Assembly (NCBI GenBank): GCA_965116015.1
Contig: OZ220477.1
Span: 2,170,001-2,234,000 of the forward strand
Reading direction: 5' to 3'
Length of the DNA: 64,000 bases
Source: S5-327 sp965116015
Lineage (GTDB): Bacteria > Chloroflexota > Dehalococcoidia > Lucifugimonadales > Australimonadaceae
The notes under the pieces were generated by a model. That model saw only the letters and a list, made by a program, of their open reading frames with translations, ran no database searches and was not told where the DNA came from. Both the position numbers and the translations under genes were made by a program. Numbering within the stretch: the first letter of the stretch is position 1; each line of letters opens with the position of its first letter. This document shows, one piece after another, positions 1-7,515 of this stretch.

Positions 1-663
1 GAGGTGTGTGTCGCCGTTGGTGGATTTGACTTCGAAGACGCCGTCGCCGACGTGGAGGATGGAGATGTCGAAGGTTCCGCCGCCGAGGTCGAAGACGGCG
101 ATGATTTCGTCGTGTCGTTTGTCGAGGCCGTATGCGAGGGCGGCTGCGGTGGGTTCGTTGATGATGCGTAGGACGTCGAGGCCTGCGATGGATCCGGCGT
201 CTTTGGTGGCTTGGCGCTGGCTGTCGTTGAAGTATGCGGGAACGGTGATGACGGCCTGAGAGACGGATTCGCCGAGCCTTGCTTCGGCGTCGGCTTTGAG
301 TTTCTGGAGGACCATGGCGGATATTTCGGGAGGGGAGTAGTCGCGGTCGCCCATAGTGACGACGACGTCGCCGGCTCGGCCTGATTTGGTGGTGTAGCTG
401 AGTGTGGGTCGTTCGGATTCGATCTCGGCGAATTTTCTTCCGATGAGTCGTTTGACGGAGTAGGCGGTGTTTTCGGGGTTCTGGACGGCTTGTCGTTTGG
501 CGACGACGCCGATGTAGCGTTCGCCGGTTTTGGGGTTGACGGCGACGACGGATGGAGTGGTTCGGTTGCCCTCGGAGTTTTCGAGGACGAGTGGTTCGCC
601 GCCTTCCATGACGGCCATAGCGGAGTTAGTTGTTCCGAGGTCGATGCCGATTACCTTAGCCAT
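1..663 (-). CDS. dnaK: Chaperone DnaK (Hsp70), N-terminal part only
   Basis: This is the first 221 residues of the Hsp70 chaperone, the ATP-driven folding machine that works with GrpE and DnaJ in the cytoplasm. The frame is open to the left edge, so the rest of the ATPase domain and the whole substrate-binding domain lie outside. Visible ATPase motifs are the phosphate-1 loop (IGIDLGTTNS), AVITVPAYFND, IINEPTAAALAYG and the phosphate-2 motif VFDLGGGTFDIS. The ATG overlaps the last codons of grpE by 8 bases, so the two are probably translationally coupled. The gene is third in the operon hspR-grpE-dnaK. Confidence 0.97.
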   Translation of the reverse strand, partial: MAKVIGIDLGTTNSAMAVMEGGEPLVLENSEGNRTTPSVVAVNPKTGERYIGVVAKRQAVQNPENTAYSVKRLIGRKFAEIESERPTLSYTTKSGRAGDVVVTMGDRDYSPPEISAMVLQKLKADAEARLGESVSQAVITVPAYFNDSQRQATKDAGSIAGLDVLRIINEPTAAALAYGLDKRHDEIIAVFDLGGGTFDISILHVGDGVFEVKSTNGDTHL

Positions 664-1363
664 TGGTGATGAGCTCCTTCTCGTCTGGATTGTCTGGATT
701 GTCTGGATGCGTGGCGGTTGGGGTAGCGTGGTTGTTCGGGGGCGCGGTAGCGGCGGCGCTGTTCGCGTCGGGATTGTTCTCGGGGCCGCCGGGGCCGCTG
801 GATACGATTACCTGGGCAGGGCGCAGCACGCGGTCGGGGCTGCGGTAGCCGGGTCGGAAAGTGGAGAGCGCGCAGCCGGCGGGATGCTCGGCGGAGGGCT
901 GGTGGTGGATTGCTTCGTGTTCGTGGGGGTCGAACAGGTCGCCGGGGGCGGGGTCGATTCTGGAGACTCCCTCATTCTTGATGAAGGAGTGGAGTTCGAG
1001 CAAGACGCTGCGGACGCCGTCGCTCCAGCCTGGGGGGGCGTCGTGGGGGAGTTTGGCGACGGCGCGTTCGAGATCGTCGACGCAGGGGAGGAGCCTGGCG
1101 AGTACGGAGTTCGAGGCGTTGCGGACGAGCATTCCGCGCTCTTCTTCGACGCGCCGCTTGTAGTTCTGGTAGTCGGCTGTGGCGCGCAGCGCCAGGTCTT
1201 TCCAGTGGTCGCGGTCTTGTTCGAGCTGGGTTATGGGGTCGGGGGCGCGGTTGGGGGGCTGCTCCGCGGCGCTCTGGTCGGAGGAGGCGGGGGCGCCGGA
1301 GCCGTCGGCGGGATGGTCGGCTGGATTGGGGTTGTCGGGATTGTGGGTGGTCATAGGGTTCAC
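656..1363 (-). CDS. grpE: Nucleotide exchange factor GrpE
   Basis: GrpE (235 aa) releases ADP from DnaK. The long central helix is visible (DPITQLEQDRDHWKDLALR, then ADYQNYKRRVEEER), followed by the beta-domain segment with FDPHEHEAIHHQPS. The N-terminal about 40 residues and the C-terminal about 60 residues are low-complexity, rich in Pro, Asn and Ala, so the protein is longer than typical GrpE (about 180-200 aa). An internal ATG three codons in is an equally good start. It lies directly downstream of hspR with a 1-base gap and overlaps dnaK. Confidence 0.96.
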   Translation of the reverse strand: MNPMTTHNPDNPNPADHPADGSGAPASSDQSAAEQPPNRAPDPITQLEQDRDHWKDLALRATADYQNYKRRVEEERGMLVRNASNSVLARLLPCVDDLERAVAKLPHDAPPGWSDGVRSVLLELHSFIKNEGVSRIDPAPGDLFDPHEHEAIHHQPSAEHPAGCALSTFRPGYRSPDRVLRPAQVIVSSGPGGPENNPDANSAAATAPPNNHATPTATHPDNPDNPDEKELITNG

Positions 1364-1364
1364 T

Positions 1365-1892
1365 CTACTCGATGGCGGTTTGTTGTTCGGCGGGCTTGGG
1401 GCGCAGCCGGGACGGAGGGGCGTTGCCCATAAACATATCGACGATTTCTTGCATTGCTTGTTCGAACGAGGGGGAGGGCAGGGCGGCTTGGCGCTCGGCG
1501 GCGTCCATAGCTTTGGTGAGGCGGTCGAACACGCTGAGGGCCATTCCGACGCCGGCGAGGTTGAGGCGCATTTCGTCGACGAGGTGCTTGATCATACGGA
1601 GTTTGGCGATGTCGCTCTCTGAGTAGAGGCGGAGCATTCCCATAGTGCGGGATGGGCGGACGAGGCCTGCGCGCTCGTACTTGCGGAGCGTTTGGGGGTG
1701 CATGTGGAGGATGCGGGCGGCGACGCTGATTATGTAGACGCCCTCGGCCTCGCGCGGGGGTTCGGGTTGGGGTTCCGGGGGGGGAGTGTGGCGCGGCTGG
1801 CTGGCTGGAAGTCCGGGGCGGGGGTTGGGGTTGAGCGGGGAGAGGTGGGGGTTGGTCTGCTGGGCGATGGTTGGTCTGGGTCGATATTGCAT
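1365..1892 (-). CDS. hspR: MerR-family heat-shock repressor HspR
   Basis: The protein (175 aa) is a MerR-type DNA-binding repressor of chaperone genes. The diagnostic winged-helix segment runs from about residue 51: VYIISVAARILHMHPQTLR, then KYERAGLVRPSRT and LRLYSESDIAKLRMIKHL. Family knowledge: HspR uses DnaK as co-repressor and binds HAIR inverted repeats. The first 50 residues are a Pro-rich extension that I cannot assign; no later start codon keeps the DNA-binding domain intact without it. It is the first gene of the operon, so it is probably autoregulated through the operator at 1981-2003. In actinobacteria hspR usually comes last (dnaK-grpE-dnaJ-hspR); here it leads. Confidence 0.93.
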   Translation of the reverse strand: MQYRPRPTIAQQTNPHLSPLNPNPRPGLPASQPRHTPPPEPQPEPPREAEGVYIISVAARILHMHPQTLRKYERAGLVRPSRTMGMLRLYSESDIAKLRMIKHLVDEMRLNLAGVGMALSVFDRLTKAMDAAERQAALPSPSFEQAMQEIVDMFMGNAPPSRLRPKPAEQQTAIE

Positions 1893-1972
1893 AGGGGGGG
1901 TTCTCTTTTCGTCAGCGGGGTGCGCAAGGAGGTGTGCGCAGGAGGGGGTTGCAATTGCTGGCGCCGAAGAGT

Positions 1973-2003
1973 AGTGTATTGATTGATATGGAGCGTATCA
2001 ATC
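1973..2003 (-). promoter_or_regulatory. Promoter of the hspR-grpE-dnaK operon with overlapping HAIR-like operator
   Basis: Reading the minus strand, a -35 box TTGATA (2001-1996) is followed by a 17-base spacer and a -10 box TACACT (1978-1973), about 80 bases before the hspR ATG. A perfect inverted repeat, GATTGATA and TATCAATC (1981-1988 and 1996-2003) with a 7-base spacer, covers the -35 box and half the spacer. The actinobacterial HAIR consensus is CTTGAGT-N7-ACTCAAG; this site keeps the TTGA-N11-TCAA core and the 7-base spacing but has different inner arm bases. It is therefore the likely HspR binding site. Confidence 0.75.
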
Positions 2004-2172
2004 TTTATGCGCGATGGCAAGCCTTGAGGAATGGGGGGAGGCGGATGACGGAGTTGAATCTTCGCAGTTCCGAGCATTCCGGAGGTTCGGGGCCGCAGGG
2101 AGAGCGCGCAATGGAGGAGAGACTGAGGGTGGGAGGGGATTCTGGGCCCACCGGCCGTTAGGAGGCGAGACG

Positions 2173-2343
2173 ATGACGCTATTCAAGGCATGCCAGAGGT
2201 GCGGGGGAGACCTGCGCGCGTCGGGAGACATCTACGGCGATTACTTGCAGTGCGTGCAGTGCGGGCATCTGATCGATCTGCCTGGGGATCTGGGGTTTTT
2301 GACGGCGGCGGAGGCGGCGGAGAGGGAGAAGGCGGCTGCGTGA
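2173..2343 (+). CDS. Small zinc-ribbon protein
   Basis: A 56-residue protein with two CxxC knuckles (CQRCGG at about residue 6 and CVQCGH at about residue 26) separated by about 17 residues, the pattern of a single zinc ribbon. The start is set by a Shine-Dalgarno TTAGGAGG 7 bases before the ATG at 2173; the longer open frame upstream has no ribosome site and no protein-like sequence. Function is unknown; such small ribbons often bind nucleic acid or a partner protein. It stands alone between the divergent hspR promoter and the convergent DUF309 gene. Confidence 0.75.
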   Translation: MTLFKACQRCGGDLRASGDIYGDYLQCVQCGHLIDLPGDLGFLTAAEAAEREKAAA

Positions 2344-2377
2344 CGGGTTGCGTCGGCGGATTCGAGGGCCTCGTTGT

Positions 2378-2887
2378 TCAGGGGAATGGCGAGGCCTTTT
2401 CTTTTTCCTTTTCGGGGGTTGCGAGGGGTTCGCCGGGGATGCGGGCGATGGTTGGGAAGGGGGCGTCGTAGGAGCCGGACCGGAGCCAGGCTTTGATGTC
2501 GTGGGAGAGGCGTTCGATGTCGACGCCGGCGTAGCTGGGGGCGAATGGTTTGGCGATGCGGAGGGCGTCTTCCAGGAGCTGGCGGACGCCTTTGGGGTTG
2601 CGTCGGAGCGCGTGGGCGAATCCTGCGCCGAGCTTGGCGAGGGCGAGGAGGAAGAGGCGCTGGGGATAGGGGGATTCGATCCAGAGGGATTCCCATGTTT
2701 CGTGGGAGGCTCGGAAGCGGGCTTCGTTGAACGCGCTGATTCCCTGGCGGAAGCGGTCGGTCGCCGCGATTGCCTGCGGGTCGCCGATCGCGGCGGTGCG
2801 GGCGATGTAGGCGAGCCATTGGGAGTCGAGGGCTTGGCGTCCGCCTCGCGCTGGGCGTTGCGGCGGGGGCGAGGCGGGCTGGGTCAT
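2378..2887 (-). CDS. DUF309-family protein
   Basis: The 169-residue product carries the DUF309 signature: FNEARFRASHETWESLW at about residues 53-69, followed by a helical segment ending ALAKLGAGFAHALRRNPKG. Members are small all-helical proteins of unknown biochemical role. Its ATG begins immediately after the ccmE stop codon (no gap), so it is the last gene of that transcript. The C-terminal tail is rich in Glu, Lys and Pro and probably disordered. Confidence 0.85.
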   Translation of the reverse strand: MTQPASPPPQRPARGGRQALDSQWLAYIARTAAIGDPQAIAATDRFRQGISAFNEARFRASHETWESLWIESPYPQRLFLLALAKLGAGFAHALRRNPKGVRQLLEDALRIAKPFAPSYAGVDIERLSHDIKAWLRSGSYDAPFPTIARIPGEPLATPEKEKEKASPFP

Positions 2888-3373
2888 CTAGGCGTCGGCG
2901 GGGTAGTCGTAGGGGTTGTCGACTTCGAGGGATTGGTATTTGGAGGGGCATTTGACGTAGACGCGGTCGGCGGTGAAGACGCCGCCGTGCTGGTAGGTTC
3001 CGCCGAGCACGATTTCGGAGTGGGGGTTGAAGAAGAGGTCTGGGAGGACGCCGTTGTAGGAGGCAGGGATCTGAGCTCCGTTCTCTTCGAGGCGGAATGT
3101 GGCGAGAGTATTGCTGGCGCTGTCGCGAGCGAAGCTTCCCTCGACGAGCGTTCCTTTCACTTGGATGGACTGTCCGGGGGGAGGGGCGTCGGCCACTAGC
3201 TCGTCGACGGTTACGTAGAACGAGGCGGCCGCCTGGAATGCGGTGAAGCCGAAGTAGGCGAATGCGGCGATGAGCACGGCTGCGAGGATGAGGAGCTTCC
3301 ACTGCCGTGTGAGGACGGAGGGGGAAGCGCTGGTTTCCGGGGTTTCGTTTCGATGCGAGGGCGTGTATTGCAT
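2888..3373 (-). CDS. ccmE: Cytochrome c-type biogenesis protein CcmE, CxxxY variant
   Basis: CcmE (161 aa) is the membrane-tethered periplasmic heme chaperone that takes heme from CcmABCD and hands it to the cytochrome c ligation machinery. One N-terminal membrane anchor (about residues 25-47) is followed by the OB-fold domain (SIQVKGTLVEGSF, then IVLGGTYQHGGVFTADRVYV). The heme-attachment site, normally HxxxY, is here CPSKY (Cys at about residue 142), the Cys-type seen in archaea and some bacteria. The ATG at 3373 has no Shine-Dalgarno but has a TACAAT hexamer 9 bases upstream, suggesting leaderless initiation. It lies downstream of a bicupin gene rather than directly next to ccmC. Confidence 0.9.
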   Translation of the reverse strand: MQYTPSHRNETPETSASPSVLTRQWKLLILAAVLIAAFAYFGFTAFQAAASFYVTVDELVADAPPPGQSIQVKGTLVEGSFARDSASNTLATFRLEENGAQIPASYNGVLPDLFFNPHSEIVLGGTYQHGGVFTADRVYVKCPSKYQSLEVDNPYDYPADA

Positions 3374-3462
3374 TGCGGGTGCATTGTAGCGCCGTCGGCG
3401 AGCTGGCGCGCAGGGGGTTGCTGGCGGCTGCGCGCTGTTGGGTTGTTCGCGGTTGGCGGGGG

Positions 3463-4566
3463 CTAGCGGGCGGGGATGAATTCGCGCATACGGGAGGCGA
3501 GGCCGCGCTTGGCGAGCTCGCTCTCGAAGAGGTTGTGGATGCGGGGGTCTTCGTCTTCGTACTCGATCTGCATACCGCCGACTTTCTGGGACTTGTCCAT
3601 ATTCTCGTAGTTCCACATTTTGGATTCGAGGACGGGGTAGCGGGCGCCTCCGAAGTCGAACACGAGGTAGCGGGACTGGCCGGGGGAGACGTTGAAGTGC
3701 TGGTGGTAGGTGGGGCCGTTGGGCGGGGCGTAGAGCGTGCCGGGTTTCCAGTCGACGCGGACTGTGTCGACTGGGTTCTCGCCCTCTTTCCAGAGGAGGG
3801 AGTAGCCTTCGCCGGTGACGCAGAAGATGTGGGCTCCGGCGTTGTGGGCGTGGGCTTTCTTGTAGGTTCCCTCGAAGAACTGGGAGATGTGGCAGTGCAT
3901 TGAGGAGTCGGCGAGGAGGAATTGGATGTTGTTGCCGGCGGCGCCGCGGGCGATCCATGGGGGGAGTTCGAAGTTGACGAGTTCGGGGACGAAGTTTGTT
4001 TCCCACTGATGGCGTCCGGGCTTGACTTGGCGGAACTCGCCTTCGCCGTCGAAGTAGCGTTCGGCGGCCATGCGCTCGGGGAATTGGAAGGGGTTGTTGT
4101 AGATGAACGCGGGATTGCGGAAGACGTTGAAGATGATGGGGAGGTCGGTTACGGCGGCGAGCCTTGCGGGCTCTGTTCCGGAGCCGTTGAAGATCTGGTG
4201 TTTGGCGTTGAGGGGTATGGCGAAGATGGCGCTAGGGCCCCACTCGAACGAGTATTTCTTGCCGTCGGGGGTTTCGATGACGGCGGCGCCGCGCCCGGAG
4301 ATGACGTGGATGAGCTCGTCGTGCATATGTTGTTCGGGGTTGAGCTGCCCGCCTGGGGGGATTTCGACGACGTAGGCGGAGAGGTAGTCGGAGCGTCCGG
4401 CGAGGTGGATGTAGGCGCCGCGCCCGCCGAGGCGCTCCCAGGGTTCGACCTGGATGGTGTGGCAGTCGACAGCGTAGGCCTCGTGGATGGGGACGCCTTC
4501 GTTGTTGATGAAGTCGGTGTAGGGGAAGTTGCCGTACCAGGGGTTGATTTCGATGTCGTCGCCCAT
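3463..4566 (-). CDS. Bicupin-domain protein, possible dioxygenase
   Basis: A 367-residue protein with two cupin barrels. The first has the metal motif EQHMHDELIHVISGRG (about residue 80) and the second KAHAHNAGAHIFCVTGEG (about residue 245) with YHQHFNV further on; His clusters like these bind Fe or Mn. The architecture resembles gentisate/1-hydroxy-2-naphthoate dioxygenase-type bicupins, but the substrate cannot be read from the sequence. The ATG at 4566 is preceded by AGGAGACAG on the coding strand; the longer frame upstream is Arg/Lys-rich and not protein-like. It sits between the CcmD-like gene and ccmE on the same strand, with no known role in cytochrome maturation. Confidence 0.8.
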   Translation of the reverse strand: MGDDIEINPWYGNFPYTDFINNEGVPIHEAYAVDCHTIQVEPWERLGGRGAYIHLAGRSDYLSAYVVEIPPGGQLNPEQHMHDELIHVISGRGAAVIETPDGKKYSFEWGPSAIFAIPLNAKHQIFNGSGTEPARLAAVTDLPIIFNVFRNPAFIYNNPFQFPERMAAERYFDGEGEFRQVKPGRHQWETNFVPELVNFELPPWIARGAAGNNIQFLLADSSMHCHISQFFEGTYKKAHAHNAGAHIFCVTGEGYSLLWKEGENPVDTVRVDWKPGTLYAPPNGPTYHQHFNVSPGQSRYLVFDFGGARYPVLESKMWNYENMDKSQKVGGMQIEYEDEDPRIHNLFESELAKRGLASRMREFIPAR

Positions 4567-4715
4567 AGCTGTCTCCTCTGTCTCCTCTTTGCTGCGCCGC
4601 TGCGGAGCGGTGGCGTTGCCGCGTTTGCGCGGGGCGCGGCGGCGGGTCAAGGTTACCGGTTTGGGGGCGGGGGCGGCAAGTGAAACGTGGGGGAGGGGGG
4701 CGCTGGAGGGGAGGG

Positions 4716-4964
4716 TTAGTCGCGGTTGGCGATGTCGCGCCGGAGGTCTTCGATGTCGCGGCGGAGGTCGCGGTCTTTGCGGGCGATGTAGATGGCGTAG
4801 AGGAAGAAGCCGGCCCAGGTGAGGAGGGTTCCGGCGAGGAGGAAGCCGAGGTTGCTTTCGTCGGGGGCTTCCTGGGCGTGTTCGGCGGCCATCGCGGCGG
4901 GTGCGGCGAGCGCGAGGAGGAGGGCGAATGTTGCGAGGGAGAGGGCGGCGGCGGCGAGTCGCAT
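4716..4964 (-). CDS. CcmD-like small membrane protein
   Basis: An 82-residue protein with two hydrophobic stretches: an N-terminal signal-like segment (about residues 1-26, ending PAAMAAEHA) and one membrane helix (about residues 42-60, LGFLLAGTLLTWAGFFLYAIY), then a charged coiled tail (RKDRDLRRDIEDLRRDI). CcmD proteins are small single-helix subunits that help release holo-CcmE from the CcmABC heme exporter. Its place 8 bases after ccmC supports this role. Sequence conservation in CcmD is weak, so the assignment rests on size, topology and position. Confidence 0.7.
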   Translation of the reverse strand: MRLAAAALSLATFALLLALAAPAAMAAEHAQEAPDESNLGFLLAGTLLTWAGFFLYAIYIARKDRDLRRDIEDLRRDIANRD

Positions 4965-4972
4965 AGGGTTCT

Positions 4973-5704
4973 TCAGGCGATGGCTCGGCGGAGTTCGTCG
5001 AGGGTTTCTTCGTCGTTGCGCTGGGCGATGCGCTGGGTCATAAGCGATGCGTAGAGGATGAGGAAGGCGGCGAAGGAGAAGAGGAGGGTGAAGAGCATTT
5101 CGGATTCGAGGGATCCCTCGGCTCCGGGGCCGGTGACGCGCTGGGGGTGGAGTCCGCCCCACCAGTCGGCGGCCATATAGACGAAGGGGACGGCGGCGGC
5201 GCCGAGGATGGCGACTACGGCTCCCCATCGGCGTCCGCGGTCGGCGTCGGGGGCGTAGGTTCGGGTCATGAGGTATCCGATGAAGATGAGCCAGAGGACG
5301 AAGGTGAGCGTGCCGTTGGCGTCCCATACCCACCAGGTTCCCCAGACGGGTTTGGCCCAGACGGCGCCGGTGATGATGGCGATGGTGAAGTAGACGAGGC
5401 CGATTTCGGCGGAGACGTAGGCGAGCCTGTCCCATGCGGGGCTGCGTTTCAGGAGATAGAGGACGCTGCCGACTGCGGCGACTGCAAAGGAGATGAAGCT
5501 GGTGAGGACGACGGGGACGTGGAAGTAGAAGAGTCGCTGGATGACGCCCATTACGCGTTCGGTGGGGGCGAAGGCGAAGATGAGGTAGAGGTCGATGAGG
5601 ATGAGGGCGCTGGCAAGGAGGAGGAGGGCGAGGCGGGCGCGCTCCCTCGTCGCGCTGGGGGAGGGAGGGGGTTGGAGGGGTCGCGTGTCTGCTGCTGAGG
5701 CCAA
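4973..5704 (-). CDS. ccmC: Heme exporter subunit CcmC
   Basis: CcmC (243 aa) is the membrane protein that loads heme on CcmE. Six hydrophobic helices are evident, and the tryptophan-rich heme-handling motif WGTWWVWDA lies at about residues 121-129, flanked by conserved His residues (FYFHVPV at about 59 and WWGGLHPQRV at about 183). The start is a TTG at 5704 with GAGGA upstream; no ATG or GTG lies between it and the first helix. It is separated from ccmB by the frameshifted unknown gene. Confidence 0.94.
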   Translation of the reverse strand: MASAADTRPLQPPPSPSATRERARLALLLLASALILIDLYLIFAFAPTERVMGVIQRLFYFHVPVVLTSFISFAVAAVGSVLYLLKRSPAWDRLAYVSAEIGLVYFTIAIITGAVWAKPVWGTWWVWDANGTLTFVLWLIFIGYLMTRTYAPDADRGRRWGAVVAILGAAAVPFVYMAADWWGGLHPQRVTGPGAEGSLESEMLFTLLFSFAAFLILYASLMTQRIAQRNDEETLDELRRAIA

Positions 5705-5837
5705 GCCTGTTCCTCGGGGGGTTGCTCGAACGCTTCTGAAAGGATAGCACGGGCGAGGGGGCGCCGGGCGCGCAGGCGGGGGACGCGGGGGCGCGTGCTG
5801 GAGGAGGCGCTCGGGGCTAGAGGTCTGAGGTTGGGGG

Positions 5838-6678
5838 CTAGCGGGGCTTAGCAGGGGCTTTTGTGAAGTGCGGGTTGCGTCCTTTGCCCCAGCACGAGTT
5901 GAGGAACGAGCGCACTCTGGCGTCGAGGATGACTGCGTGCTTGGGCTGGGCCGCTACGAGGAAGAGGCGTGTGCTCCGGCGGTGGAATCGGAGCGCGTGG
6001 AGGGTCGCGCCGGGTAGTTTGCTGCGTAGTTCTTTGCAGCGTTTCCTTGCGAGCTCGTCCACGCTTATCCCCTTACCCTCCAGCATCCTGATTGCATGCT
6101 GGTAGATGATGAGGCTCTGGCCGCACTTCCAGTAGGGGTGGAGTTCGTCGTAGTAGGCGTACTTGGGGCCTTTCGCGTGGTGGGGGAGTGTGCTCGGAAC
6201 CTCCAACCCGTTGTCGGGGTCGATGAGGACGAGTTCGGCGTCGGCGAGGGCGTCGCGTCCTCTTTGGGCCCATTCGCGGCGGGCATCGGGACGTTGGTTT
6301 TGGGGTATCCCGTCGAAGGTGAGGTAGTCCGGGTATTCTTGGCGGGATGGGTCTGGGTAGCTGGGGTAGTAGAGCGTGTCGGACGGGAGGATGCCGCTTC
6401 GCTGGATGTCGGCTACGCATCGGGGTTCGGCGAATGCTACATCCTTGATAAGGGTGAACAGGGCGGGGTCGCAGTTGCTAAGCGTGAGTTCTACTTTTGA
6501 TGGGTTATCGAGATACTGGATGAACTTGCCGTCGGGCATTGCCGCTGTTGGGGACGAGATGCCAGTTCACGCCTAGGCGGAGGGTTTCGTGGTTGTCCTG
6601 GCCTAGCATTCCGGAGAGCCAGCGGAGTAGTCCGAACTTTGCGTAGTCGCCTATGTCGCCGGCGAATTGGTTCTGCAT
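5838..6678 (-). pseudogene. Unknown protein gene with a +1 frameshift, inside the ccm cluster
   Basis: The ATG at 6678 starts a frame reading MQNQFAGDIGDYAKFGLLR and later LRLGVNWHLVP. It would then run on in the wrong frame. The next frame takes over at about 6550-6539 (PDGKFIQYLDNPSK) and continues to the stop at 5838. Removing one base, for instance from the run of four Gs at 6550-6553, joins both parts into a 279-residue protein. Conserved-looking motifs are VLIDPDNGLEV (about residue 150) and KYAYYDELHPYWKCGQSLIIYQH-like text further on. I recall similar unnamed bacterial proteins but no function. The ATG lies 3 bases after the ccmB stop, so it is co-transcribed. Either a true pseudogene or an indel in the assembly. 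Confidence 0.7.
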
Positions 6679-6681
6679 TGG

Positions 6682-7356
6682 TTACTCCTCGAGCACGTTC
6701 TCGAATACGAGGGATGATAGCAGGAGGAAGATGGCGTCGAAGGCGAGGATGAGCTGGAGCCAGCGTCCTGCGCCGCTCCAGCCGTTTCCGGCGAGGGCTT
6801 CGGCGGAGCCGGAGACGGCTCCGATGACGACGGGGAGGACGATGGGTAGGAAGAGGAGGGGGAGCATCACTTCGCGGGCGCGGGTGTGGACGGCGATGGC
6901 GGAGAAGAGCGTTCCGACGGCGGCGAATCCGAGGGTGGCGGCGAGGGCGATGGCGAGGAACCAGGGGTGGAGGAGGGAGAGGTTGTAGAGGATGAGGAAG
7001 ATGGGGAGCATTAGGGTTTCGACGACGAGGAGGAGGGCGAGAGAGCCGAGGAGTTTGCCGAGGTAGAGGGCTTCGCGGGGGACGGGGGCGAGGAGGAGGC
7101 CGTCGAGGGTTCCGCGCTCGCGTTCGAGGAGGAAGGCGCGGTTCATTCCGAGGACACCGGTGAAGATGTAGGCGACCCAGACGATGCCGGGTCCGACGAC
7201 GGCGAGGAGGCGCGGGGAGGGGTCGAAGGCGAAGTTGAAGATGAAGGCGACGACGAGGGAGAAGGCGAGGGTGGCGGCCAGGGACTCGCGGGTGCGGGCT
7301 TCGAGGCGGAAGTCTTTGAGGAAGATGGCGGCTGTTGCGCGTGCGAGGCTGCTCAT
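6682..7356 (-). CDS. ccmB: Heme exporter permease CcmB
   Basis: CcmB (224 aa) is the channel-forming partner of the CcmA ATPase in the complex that drives heme transfer to CcmE. Six membrane helices are visible, and the family signature around LLLAPVPREALYLGKLLG (about residues 87-104) is present. The length is normal. A GGAG ribosome site lies 7 bases before the ATG, inside a sequence repeated 60 bases upstream. It follows ccmA after a 159-base spacer and is coupled to the frameshifted gene. Confidence 0.95.
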   Translation of the reverse strand: MSSLARATAAIFLKDFRLEARTRESLAATLAFSLVVAFIFNFAFDPSPRLLAVVGPGIVWVAYIFTGVLGMNRAFLLERERGTLDGLLLAPVPREALYLGKLLGSLALLLVVETLMLPIFLILYNLSLLHPWFLAIALAATLGFAAVGTLFSAIAVHTRAREVMLPLLFLPIVLPVVIGAVSGSAEALAGNGWSGAGRWLQLILAFDAIFLLLSSLVFENVLEE

Positions 7357-7515
7357 TGGTTGGCTCCGCGCTTGCTGGGGGGCGTCTCGCTGGGAGCGGA
7401 GGGTCGCAGAGCGCGCTGGCTAGCTCCTCGCTTGCTGGGGGGTCTGCTGGGGCGAGGGGTAGCGCTCTTGGGGTTGGGGGCGCCGTCTTTCTGGGAGGGT
7501 GGGTTGGGGTAGTGG
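7357..7515. repeat. ccmA-ccmB spacer with a duplicated 20-base element
   Basis: The 159-base gap holds two copies of a 20-base element, GCTCCGCGCTTGCTGGGGGG (7363-7382) and a copy with one mismatch (7423-7442), 60 bases apart. On the coding (minus) strand the element includes the GGAG ribosome site of ccmB, so a leader segment has been duplicated. A GCTCTTGG motif also found in other gaps of this window is at 7464-7471. Confidence 0.7.

Noticed and set aside
530..1432. Long plus-strand open frame (300 codons) opposite grpE
   Set aside because: The translation is Gly/Val-rich noise from the opposite strand of grpE; GrpE, HspR and DnaK on the minus strand explain the region.
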